Source: Marsupella aquatica
Taxonomy: Eukaryota > Marchantiophyta
DNA: 64,000 nt
Direction: 5' to 3'
Assembly: GCA_973895155.1 (NCBI GenBank)
Contig: OZ316892.1
Location: forward strand, 310,001-374,000
Made by a program: the position numbers and the translations under genes. Below are positions 1-10,152 of this stretch, piece by piece (within the stretch, counting starts at the first letter, position 1; every line of letters starts with the position of its first letter). The notes under the pieces were generated by a model. That model was not told where the DNA came from and did no database searches. It saw only the letters and a program-made list of their open reading frames with translations.

Positions 1-1317
1 AGGAGGTACTGACGGGTTCTGAATAATCCGAGGATACATCTCTCCTGGATTGTTCCTTAATCCTGACCACAGAGATGCAGGTCTGTTGGATAGGTCTCGT
101 GCTCCAGTCTCACTGATGCCGAAAACACTATCAGCGGCATCTCCCAAAAAGTACTCTACTTCTCCCTGACATGGTCTGATCTCGGCCACATGCCGAACAT
201 GATTAGTATTAAGCTTAGGACACGCATCTTTATGGTGTCCGGTTTTATAACATAAGGCACACCATACAGAGCTATCCTCCTGTACTACCTTCTTCTTTGG
301 TTTTACCTCTGCAATGATAGCCTTAAGTTGCTCGGTAAGGGCTACGATGTTATCTGGTGGCTTAGCCTCCATCTTGACTTTCGTCTTCCCTCTCCTTCTG
401 CCCTTCCTTTTCCTAGTTTTTTCTTCTTCAGAACTAGAAGATGACTCACTCTTGCTACTCCCACTATCCGAGCTTGAGTTATCACTTCTTGACTTCTTAG
501 AATGTTTCTTTTTCTTATCGTTTTTCTTATGGGTTGATCCTTCCTCTGATGAGGAACTCTCAGACTTAAGCTGTTTCTTCCGGCTTGTGATATCTGCATT
601 AATGTATAATTGAATATCCTTAATTGCTTCGGCTAAAGTCTCCGGGTTCTCCTTCCTAATTGCAAAACTCATCTTCTGTGGCAAAGCATTCACCAACCAT
701 TGAAGTTGCATACCTTCAGATGCATTGGTCTTTGTACGTCTTACCAGTTTCTGAAAGCGTTGCAAGAACTTCCTGAAGGATTTGTTCTCCTTGAACCGAA
801 GTTGTCCCAACTTCAGCACTGCTAGTTCTGAAGTTCCAATGGGTCGAAACTCCTTAACAAAGAGTGTTTTGAAGATATCCCAGATGGCTTGATCTTCCAC
901 ATCTAATGCTCTGTACCAAGGCCTAGCCTCACCCTTGAACAGGCCGGGAAGAATCTGCATCTTGATGGCCGATTCTCCATTTGCTGCAGCGGTTCCCTCG
1001 AAATCATCCAACCATTCGTCCGGATCCTCATCTCCTCTCCCATGAAATGCTTTGTAATGTATGCGCGACCGCTGGCTCAATCTGGTCCCTGGCCTCTCGT
1101 CTGGCCGTGCCTCTGGTTCCCCCATGTCGGTTGGAGACTCACTTCTCCTTACCGACTCTTCTTCTGGTATGTCTTCTTCGACGCCACTTCCAGTTTTGGA
1201 GCTACCAGCTCTTTCTGCCCCTCTCAGTCGCTGTGTATCATGCCACCCGGCGAGCTGCTGCAGTCGAGCTCTCTCCCGTTGAATCACTCTTTCTTCCCTC
1301 GGCGTAAGGTCAGTCAT
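1..1317 (-). CDS. Gag, N-terminal 439 codons (family A), partial
   Basis: Retrotransposon capsid/nucleocapsid precursor that would package element RNA in cytoplasmic particles. The start codon is at 1317-1315, about 50 bases inside the primer site, and matches the start used in the complete copy at 36121. The visible part holds the retrotransposon gag capsid fold (motif GEARPWYRALD near residue 125), a Ser/Lys/Glu-rich linker, and the first zinc knuckle (CALCYKTGHHKDAC). The frame is open to the window edge. Differences from the 36121 copy are a few substitutions only, so this copy is young. The other knuckles and the protease would lie to the left. Confidence 0.88.
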   Translation of the reverse strand, partial: MTDLTPREERVIQRERARLQQLAGWHDTQRLRGAERAGSSKTGSGVEEDIPEEESVRRSESPTDMGEPEARPDERPGTRLSQRSRIHYKAFHGRGDEDPDEWLDDFEGTAAANGESAIKMQILPGLFKGEARPWYRALDVEDQAIWDIFKTLFVKEFRPIGTSELAVLKLGQLRFKENKSFRKFLQRFQKLVRRTKTNASEGMQLQWLVNALPQKMSFAIRKENPETLAEAIKDIQLYINADITSRKKQLKSESSSSEEGSTHKKNDKKKKHSKKSRSDNSSSDSGSSKSESSSSSEEEKTRKRKGRRRGKTKVKMEAKPPDNIVALTEQLKAIIAEVKPKKKVVQEDSSVWCALCYKTGHHKDACPKLNTNHVRHVAEIRPCQGEVEYFLGDAADSVFGISETGARDLSNRPASLWSGLRNNPGEMYPRIIQNPSVPP

Positions 1318-1369
1318 TACCTACGCTTCCGTTCTAACTTCATATCTCACGGCTTAAGAAATGCCCCCT

Positions 1370-1382
1370 CCATCTAGCGCCA
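1370..1382 (-). other. Primer binding site, family A
   Basis: On the minus strand TGGCGCTAGATGG lies 4 bases inside the LTR edge, where minus-strand DNA synthesis is primed. The same site occurs at 36056. The TGGCGC start fits a tRNA 3' end (…GCGCCA). I do not assign the tRNA, because the following bases differ from the common TGGCGCCG type seen at 11984-12000. Confidence 0.7.
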
Positions 1383-1386
1383 AAAA

Positions 1387-4300
1387 TGTGGTGCGTCCCA
1401 TAGCTCCCTAAACCCAAGAAACCCCCCAGCTCAAGCCGATTCCCGCAGGTTTCATGCTTGGCGAGGCCGTTTCTGCGGCTTAGCGGCATGGGACGCTGCT
1501 AACCTTCTACTACTACTATTAACATTTTACACACATATACTGGACAGATCCTTCATCGGGTCATGAGATACGTAGCCGGCCTAATATAGGCCTTCCCTTG
1601 TCTTCCCCTGTCTTCCCCTCCGTCTTGTTAGGTATGTTTGGATTCCGCCGCCGGAATGATCCCCAATAGGCTTGGTTAAGCCGCTAAGACCTCTCTCAGC
1701 TCGACACATCCAACTATCACTCCCCTGCTTACTTTCCTTCCTTCTGTTGATGTGGGCACTCTTCACACAAGTTAATGCGACACACAAATAGCAAAATGAC
1801 TCATTCTGACTGAGTCATACCATGCACTTGCCATACAAACAGTACATCTCATACACAAGTTCTGCGAACTAAGCCGTGAGGCCAACTCTATTCAGCTCTT
1901 AGGCATGAGGAAACATGAATATACACAAGGGTCACTGTATGACTAACCGAGAGCTTCTCGTACTACTTGATCCCAGCCCGGCTGGTGCAAACTAAAAACT
2001 TGCTAAAGAAGAGGCCCTGAGCTCCCCGCTGCCCAGGTACTTATCCTGGTAGTGGATCCGCCATTCTTTGCATCGTAAGCCTAATCTACCTGACAGTAAT
2101 CTACTTGCCCGAATCTACCTATGTACAGCAAGGCAGGAGCACAAGTGTTGCTCCTACCAGTGGAACCGCAATCCCACTAAGCTAAGTGTCAGGGCCGCTC
2201 CTGGTTCTGATCCTAATCCTAAACGTGGAGATCCGCGCCCGCCCTGCCCACTCACGCCTCCTCCCTCCACGTCCGCCTTCCCTAAAAGGAACGGCGCCCT
2301 TGCACCGTCACGACACCGGTGGTGGATCCTCAATGGACGCCCCCAACACTTCCTCCTCAGCCACTGCCGTTGGCCTGCCTACTGACAGATTACCTGCCCT
2401 TGACCGAGTCAACTCTCCATCGGCCTGACTGGGTCCACCTTCGGCTTCAGCCTCGACACCGGCCTCGGCAATACCCACGGCTTCGGCCTCAGCCACTCCC
2501 ACGGCTTCGGCTTCAGCCACTCCCTCGGCTTCGGCCTCCCCTTCCCCTAGGGTAGTTGGATCCTTAGCCGTGACCCTGTCTGGGGTTGGTGCTGGGTCTA
2601 CCTCCTTGATCACCACGGCCTGTGAAGTCGTATTACTCCTTGACCCTGAAGGTTTCCGCTTCTTCTTCGTTGGTGGCTCGGCAGCTGGTCCCTTCCCCTT
2701 CCCACTTACTTTCGGCACTGGTGCAGTTGACGCGGCTTGTCCTTCGGCAATTACCACCCCTGGTAACTGGTTTGTCCCAACGGGAGATGGACCTGCTGCA
2801 GCTAAGCATTTAAATACTGCGGCTTGTTTCTTCAGCCGCTCTGTTTGGTTGTCGGCCCGCCGCTGTAGGTTCTCCATCTTCCTCGTGATTTCCTCCAACT
2901 CCTCTTGGGTTTCATCCAGGTCCTTACGTGCCCCCTCCAGCTCGTTTTTGGCCTCCTCCTGCTCCCTGTGGGCTTCCTCCAATTCCTTCTTCAAGGTAGC
3001 CCTCTCCTCCTGGGTTGCTCTTAGCTCCTTGTCGAGCTCTGCAATGATGACAGACTCCATCTGGTTCATCTTGGCGTAAGTCTGTTCGAGCATCTCGTCC
3101 TTCTCCCTTAGGTCGGCCTTGAAGCTGGCCGTCAGGGACGCAAGCTCCTGCTGCAGCGCCATAATCCCTTGATAGGATTTCCCTAACTCGACCTCCTTCT
3201 GCTCAAGGGCTTCGCGGATTTTCTCGAGCTCCCCTTTCAACGCCCATTCCTTTCTTTGGGTCTCCGCCATGGCCCGGCTGTTGGCTGTTATGTGGGCCTC
3301 CTCTGTATTCTTCAGCTCTTGCTTCCACTTCTCCCTCTCTTTGATCGTGTCGGCCAACTCTTCCTGCGTCTGAGTCAGTTTATCCTTGATATTCTGATTA
3401 TCAGCCTGCGCGGCGTCCAACTGCCCCTGCATGATGTTCAGCTCATTTCGTTTAATCCGCAGTTCATCTTGGGCTTTCTTGGCCGCCCTTAGATCTTCAA
3501 TCTCGGCTTCCATCCTCCTAAGCCGCCGAATGACCTCGTCCTTCTTGCTTCTCTCTAAAGCCACCGCTTCTTCTAATTGGTGCTTCTCCAACTGCTCCCT
3601 ATGAAAAAAGGGTCCTACCTCCAACTCCTCTCCAAAGATGCCGAGCGCAAGTTCCCCACACATCTCACCATACTCCATGGCTCTATTCTTAGCGTAGGTG
3701 GAGTAAGTAGAAGTGATCGGCATCGCCCATCGTGGCCTCTGCTCCCACGCCGTCCTGCGGATCTCTTCAATCGTGGCTAGAGGTTTGCTTCCTTTTTCGG
3801 CTAGCCGCCTGATGTCCTCCGGCCAATCTCTTCCTGGTAAATCCTTTTCCTTAGCCAGGGCGGCCTCTTCCTCCTGCTTGATTCGCTCCTGAAATTCCTG
3901 CACCGTCTGTTTTATGCCGTCGAAGCTCGGGGGAGCAACATCTGGTGGGGGAGACTCAGGGCTACTCTGCTGGTTGGGGTCCCCTCGCACTACCCTTGGA
4001 AGTGTGGGGACAAACCGGCCACAGGTCCTTACTCCTGGAACGTGATGGTCCGACCCATAGCCGGAATTATCATGGCTGTAGTCCTCCACTGCCTCCTCTA
4101 CCTCTTGGACGTCCGGCTTCTCCCTCTCCTCTTCCTCGGTAGGAGCTTCAGGCAATTCTGCCTCAGATTCGGAGGTTGAGGTTCCCACGTACATTCGAAC
4201 ACCTGGCTTGGATTCCGGCCTGATTCTCTTCTTGTCTCCAGCAAAGGGGTTTTCTCTTGTGAGCCGGTGTAGGCCTACCTCTGTAGTAGTGTCCTGCATT

Positions 4301-6046
4301 GTTGCCGTTGCCGTTGTTGTTGCCGATGCCGATTTCTTTTCTTTCTCCAGTAGTTTCAGCAGACTCTGCATGCCTGGTTGCTGCATCGGCAAGTCTTCCT
4401 TCCTGGGCCTAAACACCTGCTCGATCGTAGGACTAACAGGTGGTTGAGGCTTCTCAGCCAACGGCCTCGGCGTTGGAGCTTCCTCGGGTGCCCTTACCTG
4501 CAGGGGAAGTACCGGGGCAAAAGTCTGACCTCTGGCATACCGGCACAATAGCGGCATGTGATAGCCAAGCTGCGACACGCTTCCCATGCCGATTACCTGC
4601 TGCTCCTCCTTTAAGATCTTCTTCAATTGGTTGAGGAGGTACCCGTTGTAGTCCCGGCTTGGGTCTGGCCTTTCTGCCAGATAGACCTATGCTTTGCCGA
4701 TCTCTGCCCTCGGCAAGTTACAATGCATGGTCACCCGCAAGAAGTCGATCATCTCTCCTATGTGCGGGTTGGTGCAGGTGTTCCGGAAGAAGCCATTCTT
4801 CGTTGATGGCCCGGGGAACGACCGGAACTCCTTGTCAGGCAAGGTCTTCCTGGTATCAACTTTGGTCTTATTGCCTATCGACAAGCCAAACACTTCGGCA
4901 ATTACCTTGGGAGTAAGATAGAAATCCTTCCCATATATCCTCGTGCAATTGGTCTCGGGTTCCCATGACCCCACGAATTCTAATAGGTCTGACTCCGGTA
5001 CCTCCGGCTTCAGCCATGGTAATCTTACAAAGGCCTCCAAGCCGGATCCGGCCATGAAGCCTTGGTACTTCTTGGTCTGCATGGCCGTAAAGCATGCATC
5101 CTCCTCCCGTGCAAAATGTAGTTGCACCTCCACCGGTAGGGTTGCCGCCCAGCCCTTCCAGGTGTCATCCCTGGTTGGAATGGCCTTGATGGGATCGACC
5201 TCCTCCTCTTTGGCTTCTCCCTGCCCCTTGCTCTGCTGCTCGGCTGGCTTCTTTGGTGCCGCCGACCTCGTTCTTTTTGCCGGGGTGGCTTCATCGTTGA
5301 CGGCCCCCTTCCTCTTCATCTCTGCTGCCGTGGAGGTTTCTCCTAGCACCGTTGCCCGGGTCCACCTTTCCGTGCTACCCTTTAATTCCCAGTGTATGTC
5401 GTTGCAGTTCTTGATGGCCTCTCGGATGCCGACGACGCTGTCTTTGCAAAACAGAAGATCGTCGAGTTGATTGGAAGTAGGCGTCCACAGGAACTCGTCC
5501 TTGATGAGTTCGCCTCCTAAGAAAGCCGTCTTCTGCAGCTCCCACAATCGAGCGAGCTCCTGCCGTTCTCGAGCTGCCCTTTCTGACTCCTCGTCCTCGT
5601 AAGTCTTGATGTACTCAGTTGCCCGTTCGAACAGGCATCCCCAGAAATGTGCCGCTTGATTGACATTGCTCATACCCTCCTTAGGTCGATCGTCGGTATC
5701 TACTCTCTCCCCAAGTGCTTGCCTAAGTAGCTGACAGTAGTTGGCCTCCCGTAGTCGTCTGCCTAGTTCGTGCTCGCAAATGAGCCACCATCTCCTGCAA
5801 GCGCTCCTTACCCCTCTCCTCTGCCGGTCCTTCTTCCCGTTGATCCTTCCTAGCCGCCGACGCTTAACGCGCCCTAACCCTAATCGGGTTTTCACCCTCA
5901 GCCTTACCTCCGGCCTCGGCCCGGGTTCCATGGTTGCCCCTAATTGTTTATATTTTCCTGGTTTTGTCCCTATACTAAGGTGTTCCTAGGGTGCCTTCCT
6001 GCTTTACCCACTTAACCGGCCGAGTGATTCCTGTCTAGGCATCACA
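1387..6046 (-). repeat. 5' LTR of family A element (4660 bp)
   Basis: On the minus strand it begins TGTGATGCC and ends ACGCACCACA (TG...CA). It matches 31395-36051 and 42276-46939 over the whole length. Most of the LTR is one long reading frame on the same strand as gag-pol (2308-5931). The ~920 bp between that frame and the LTR end is noncoding. Confidence 0.92.
2308..5931 (-). pseudogene. LTR-encoded coiled-coil protein, one stop codon
   Basis: A reading frame of ~1207 codons lying wholly inside the LTR. From the N terminus: an Arg/Lys-rich stretch; an acidic/charged region; a globular region around residues 210-430 with conserved Trp/Phe/Pro (contains IYGKDFYLTPKVIAEVFGL); a Pro-rich linker; a long heptad-like Glu/Lys/Gln coiled coil around 780-1040; a basic nuclear-signal-like KKKRKPSGS; and an Ala/Glu-rich repeat tail. 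It is broken only by a TAG at 4689-4687, where the + strand copies read CAG. The globular part loosely resembles the plant-mobile-domain type of retroelement ORF, but I do not recognise the family with confidence. Function unknown. Confidence 0.75.
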
Positions 6047-6945
6047 CCGACTATCATAGAGTAATACCAACTGTCTAGCAAGTAAAGAAGTAGGCTTCTT
6101 CAACTTCTTGTCATGATGTTTCTTTACTTGAGCTTGCTTCTTCTTCAATTGCTGGCTTGCCTCTTCCCTGATTTCCTCCAACTCCTCCAGCTGGTAAGCT
6201 CTCTCCATCAAACTCTGGTCAGCCTCCATTCTCTCCTCCACACTCACCCTCAAAGTAGGCACTTTAAACTCAACAGGTACAAGTGAGTGTTGTCCAAATA
6301 CTAGGTAGAAATGACTATGGCCGGTTGTGGTCTTGAAAGCAAGGTTGTAGGAGTACACAGCTGAGTATAATTTGTCATCCCAATCAGTCTTGTGTGCCGC
6401 CACGGTTTTGTTCAAGATCTTGCCAATAATCCCATTAGCTCTCTCAGTCAATCCATTTGCCTTGGGGTGATAGGGAGTGGTCTTCCGATGCTTAATCAAG
6501 TACTGAGTAGTGAGCTCCTCCACCACCTCATTCAAGAAGTGAGTCCCCCTATGACTAACCAATTCAAGAGGTGGCCCAAATCTGGTAAAAATCTGCTGAT
6601 ACATAAACCTTGCTACTATGAGAGCATTGTCCTTGCTTGTTGGTCTTGCCTCTACCCACTTAGTAGCATAATCAGTTGCAAGAAGGATGTATCGATTCCT
6701 TCTAGACCTGGTCACAGGAGTGATGGGACCTATGAAATCTATACCCCATTTCTCAAAAGGTGCAAGAGGTAAAATGGTGGTAAGAGGGTGATGCCTAGAG
6801 TGAGCTGGTTTACCTGTCCTTTGGCAAGGGTCACATCCCCTCACAAAAAGACTTACTGACTTATGAAGTGTTGGCCACCAATACCCTGCATCAAGGATCT
6901 TCCTTGTTGTTGTTGCACTCGCATAATGGCCACCAGCTCCTCCTC
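6047..6945 (-). pseudogene. Integrase region of family B pol, truncated
   Basis: Continues pol in a different frame from 6853-10152 after a one-base shift near 6945. It carries the end of the zinc-binding HHCC domain (RGCDPCQRTG) and the core. The first catalytic Asp is in WGIDFIGP. The second position reads VSHRGTHF, with His (codon 6553-6551) where family A and most relatives have SDRGTHF. The Glu lies in LTERANGIIG. The frame ends in LVLLYDSR followed by LTR sequence, so about 70 C-terminal residues present in the family A homologue are missing. No chromodomain is visible. The His substitution, frameshift and truncation make this integrase inactive. Confidence 0.85.
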
Positions 6946-9900
6946 ATGCATAGCCCTCATCACAATGGAGATTTCCTTCTGCTCCAAACACCTCCTTAGT
7001 CTCCCATCAACTCCTTCCTTGTGAAGGACACCCTTCACCAATAAGTAGGGTCTGACTTTCCGCAGGAAAACAGCAGCCTCCTCTTGATGCAAATCTCTTG
7101 GTAGTCGGGTTGTGAGAAGAAGTTGGATGATATCCAAGTACCATGTATCCCCTCCACTTCCCACATGAAAGAGGTCTTCATCTGGAAACTGATCATCCAC
7201 CTCCTTCAAGTCTTCTTCTCCTTCAATCCTTGAGAAGAAGTCTGCATTCCCATGCTTCTTACCAGGCCTGACCCGCACCTCATAATCAAACTCTTGGAGC
7301 AACAAGATCCACCTTGCCACTCTACCAGTTACATCAGGTTTATTCACCATATACTTGAGAGCATTGTGATCAGTATGGAAGACCACCTTGTAGCCCAACA
7401 AGTAGTGCCTAAACTTCTTACAAGAGTAGATGATGCCTAGAGCTTCTCTATCGGTTGGTGAGTAATTCTTTTCAGCAGGTGCTAAAAGTCTACTTGCAAA
7501 ATAGATAGGGTGATCCTTATTCTGGTCATCAAGTTGACTGAGCACCACACCAATACAAAAACCAGACACATCCACATACACATGGAATTCTCTACTCCAA
7601 TCAGGTGCTATCAAGATAGGAGCTTCAATCAACCTGTTCTTCAACTCCTGGAAACTTGCTAGCCTCTCAACTGAGGGTTCGACCTCAGCCCCCTTCTTAA
7701 GCATGCTGGTTAGGGGTAAAGCTACTTTAGCAAAGTCCTTAATGAACCTTCTATAGTAGTTTAAACATCCCAAGAATCCCCTTAACTCTGTTACTGAAGT
7801 TGGAAACTGGACAGCCATCCAAACAGCCACCTTTTCTTGATCCACTTCGATGCCTTTCTTGGATACCTTGTGACCAGGTAGTATCCCTTCTTCCACACCA
7901 AAGAAGCACTTCCCTGGGTGAAGCTTCAAACCAACTTCCCTACATCTTTGGAAGGTCATCCTCAAATGTTCAACATGGTCCTTCCTCCTTCCAAAAATAG
8001 CAAAGTCATCTATGAATACTTCCAAGAACTTTCTCAAGTAGTCATGAAAGATATTCATCATCAACCTTTGGAACATACCAAGGGCATTACAAAGACCAAA
8101 AGGCATCCTCCGAAAGGCATAAATCCCCCACTCAGTAGTAAAGGCTGTCTTCAACCGGTACTCCTTCCTTATCCAAATCTGGTTGTAACCTGAGTACCCA
8201 TCTAGGAAGCTATACACTTCCCAACCAGCTACTAAGTCAAGTACCATATCAGTAAAGGGGATGGGATAGTGGTCCTTCTTAGTGGCCTCATTGAGTTTCC
8301 TAAAGTCTTGGCAAACTTGGATCTTAGGCTTACCATCCAAGCCTGGTTTCTTTGGTACAATGACAATTGGGGAAACCCACTCACTATTCAACACAGGATA
8401 GATGAAACCTGCTTCCAACAATTTGTCTATCTCTTCTTTCACCATCAAGGAGTACTTGGGATTCATTCTATATTGCCTTTGTCTCACAGGTGAAGCTCCT
8501 AGCATCAAGTCAATTCTATGCTCACCAAGTTCAGGGTTTACACCAGTAAGATCCAAATGACTCCAAGCAAACACATCCACATATTCACCTAGCAAATCTT
8601 GGATAGTTTTCTCTTCACCTGATCCCAAGGCATTTCCCAAGTTGAAGGTCTTGTCTTGCTGGACAGCGATGGTTCTGTACTGCTCAGCTCGAATCACCTC
8701 CATCTTGTTCCTCATTGTGGAGTCAAAAGTGTCTTCAAGTTGTGCCAATCTCATACCTCCATAGACTGGTGCATTTTCAGCACTTAACTCCTCCTTCTCC
8801 TTGCTTGAATGCTGGTCTTCCTGAGTCTCATCCTCCTCTACGTTTGCAGCCTCCAATTGGTCCTCCAGCTCCTTTATCTTGAGCTTCAACAATGCCAGGT
8901 GTTTAGCCTTCACCCTCTGGTCATGAGTCCCCTTCTTGATCTCAACTTGGGTAGCACCCTTGCTGCTCTGATCAGCCTCTTGAGCCACTATGATAGTGCC
9001 TTCTTTGTTGTTCTCCTTGGATGAGGTGGCAGCTGGCTTCACCTCCTCTAGACTGGTCATTTCACTGATATTGGGCAGAGGTGAATGGTTGGGAAGAGCC
9101 TCCTGCTCTTGCTCCTCTCCAAACACTTCTTCTTCAGTCCATTGGCTCACCATGTTCAACATGTATACCTCATCCTCATCAGATGCAAATTCGGTACTCA
9201 ACTCATCGGAAAGTTCAGAATCATATTCATCCAACTCATCAGTAGTCTCTCCTTGATGCTTGTCATGACCCCATGAAACTGAAGTGGCAGGTTTGCCAAA
9301 TCTAAACTCCTTCTTGCCCCAATCAGTTACCACTTGGGCTCCATACAACCAAGGCCTTCCAATCAAGATTGGGTAAGTAGAGGGCCTTGCTGGTCTCATT
9401 ACCAAGTAATTCAACAAGAACTCCTGCCCCCCAATGAGAGTAGGTACTTGAGTGAGAGTCCCCACTGGTAGCACTCTTGCTCCATTTGCTAGTCTCATTG
9501 TCCTTGCTGTTGGCTGAAGTTTCTTGAAACCTAGTTGTTGGGCAGTAGCCTCAATCATGATATTCACACCTGAGCCTCCATCAACTGGTACATACGAGAG
9601 TACACACCCATTCACTTGAACATCAATCTCAGGTGCTCCAAGGTCTTCACAAACCATCATCACATCAGCTGGGGTCCCAACCTTTGGAAGCTTCCTCCTT
9701 CTCCTTCCTACCAACATCTCCTTCAGTTGCCTCCTATACAAAGGGTTGTCTTTGATCAGCTGCCCCACTGTAGCAGTAACCAAACAATCTTTCACATCCT
9801 TCTTGATGTCATAAGAGGGTACCTTGTTGGTCTCCTTCTTCTCCTCCACCTCAGCTTCTTCCTTCAAAGCTTTAGCAACCTTCAGGTCTTTGTTGATGGC

Positions 9901-10152
9901 CTCTTGATGCTCCTTAGCCTCCATCTCCTCTAGTTGCCTCTTGACTTCCTCATTCACCTTGGGATAGAAGAGCTTCGGATGGTCCCTCTTGTAGTCACTA
10001 TCTTCAGCTGGTGGGACTTGAACTTCTGCTCCAACTTCAACTTTGGTTGGTGACTCTAGTGAGTGCTCCTTTCTTTCCTTCCTCTTCTTCCTCTCTTCCT
10101 CTCTTCCACTCTTTCCTTCTTTCTTGTGGACCTGGTAGACACCTTGTAACAC
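6853..10152 (-). CDS. Pol: protease, reverse transcriptase, RNase H (family B)
   Basis: A 1099-codon frame that overlaps the end of gag by about 97 bases in another frame, so it would need frameshifting or separate initiation. An aspartic protease lies near residue 187 (VPVDGGSGVNIMIE). The RT has YSGYNQIWIR and the catalytic FIDDF near residue 713. RNase H follows (YVDVSGFCIG and HTDHNALKYM). The last ~30 residues are out of frame: a one-base shift near 6945 diverts the reading from the integrase HHCC domain, giving a false C terminus. RT and RNase H look intact by eye. Pol acts in particles to copy the element RNA. Confidence 0.87.
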   Translation of the reverse strand: MLQGVYQVHKKEGKSGREEERKKRKERKEHSLESPTKVEVGAEVQVPPAEDSDYKRDHPKLFYPKVNEEVKRQLEEMEAKEHQEAINKDLKVAKALKEEAEVEEKKETNKVPSYDIKKDVKDCLVTATVGQLIKDNPLYRRQLKEMLVGRRRRKLPKVGTPADVMMVCEDLGAPEIDVQVNGCVLSYVPVDGGSGVNIMIEATAQQLGFKKLQPTARTMRLANGARVLPVGTLTQVPTLIGGQEFLLNYLVMRPARPSTYPILIGRPWLYGAQVVTDWGKKEFRFGKPATSVSWGHDKHQGETTDELDEYDSELSDELSTEFASDEDEVYMLNMVSQWTEEEVFGEEQEQEALPNHSPLPNISEMTSLEEVKPAATSSKENNKEGTIIVAQEADQSSKGATQVEIKKGTHDQRVKAKHLALLKLKIKELEDQLEAANVEEDETQEDQHSSKEKEELSAENAPVYGGMRLAQLEDTFDSTMRNKMEVIRAEQYRTIAVQQDKTFNLGNALGSGEEKTIQDLLGEYVDVFAWSHLDLTGVNPELGEHRIDLMLGASPVRQRQYRMNPKYSLMVKEEIDKLLEAGFIYPVLNSEWVSPIVIVPKKPGLDGKPKIQVCQDFRKLNEATKKDHYPIPFTDMVLDLVAGWEVYSFLDGYSGYNQIWIRKEYRLKTAFTTEWGIYAFRRMPFGLCNALGMFQRLMMNIFHDYLRKFLEVFIDDFAIFGRRKDHVEHLRMTFQRCREVGLKLHPGKCFFGVEEGILPGHKVSKKGIEVDQEKVAVWMAVQFPTSVTELRGFLGCLNYYRRFIKDFAKVALPLTSMLKKGAEVEPSVERLASFQELKNRLIEAPILIAPDWSREFHVYVDVSGFCIGVVLSQLDDQNKDHPIYFASRLLAPAEKNYSPTDREALGIIYSCKKFRHYLLGYKVVFHTDHNALKYMVNKPDVTGRVARWILLLQEFDYEVRVRPGKKHGNADFFSRIEGEEDLKEVDDQFPDEDLFHVGSGGDTWYLDIIQLLLTTRLPRDLHQEEAAVFLRKVRPYLLVKGVLHKEGVDGRLRRCLEQKEISIVMRAMHEEELVAIMRVQQQQGRSLMQGIGGQHFISQ

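Larger units (their letters stand above)
1..6046 (-). mobile_element. Family A Ty3/gypsy element, 5' part (runs off left edge)
   Basis: Reading leftwards from 6046 this holds a 4.66-kb LTR, a primer site and the start of gag. It is a near-identical inverted copy of 31395-37437; gag aligns base for base without indels. The outer LTR edge at 6046 abuts pol of the family B element, whose last in-frame codons run into the LTR and stop there, so this element inserted into that pol gene. The rest of gag-pol and the other LTR lie outside the window. Confidence 0.9.

Noticed and set aside
314-613. Plus-strand Leu/Ser/Phe-rich frame
   Set aside because: Antisense shadow of the Ser/Lys/Glu linker of gag; the same shadow appears at 36825-37124 (-) opposite the intact gag.
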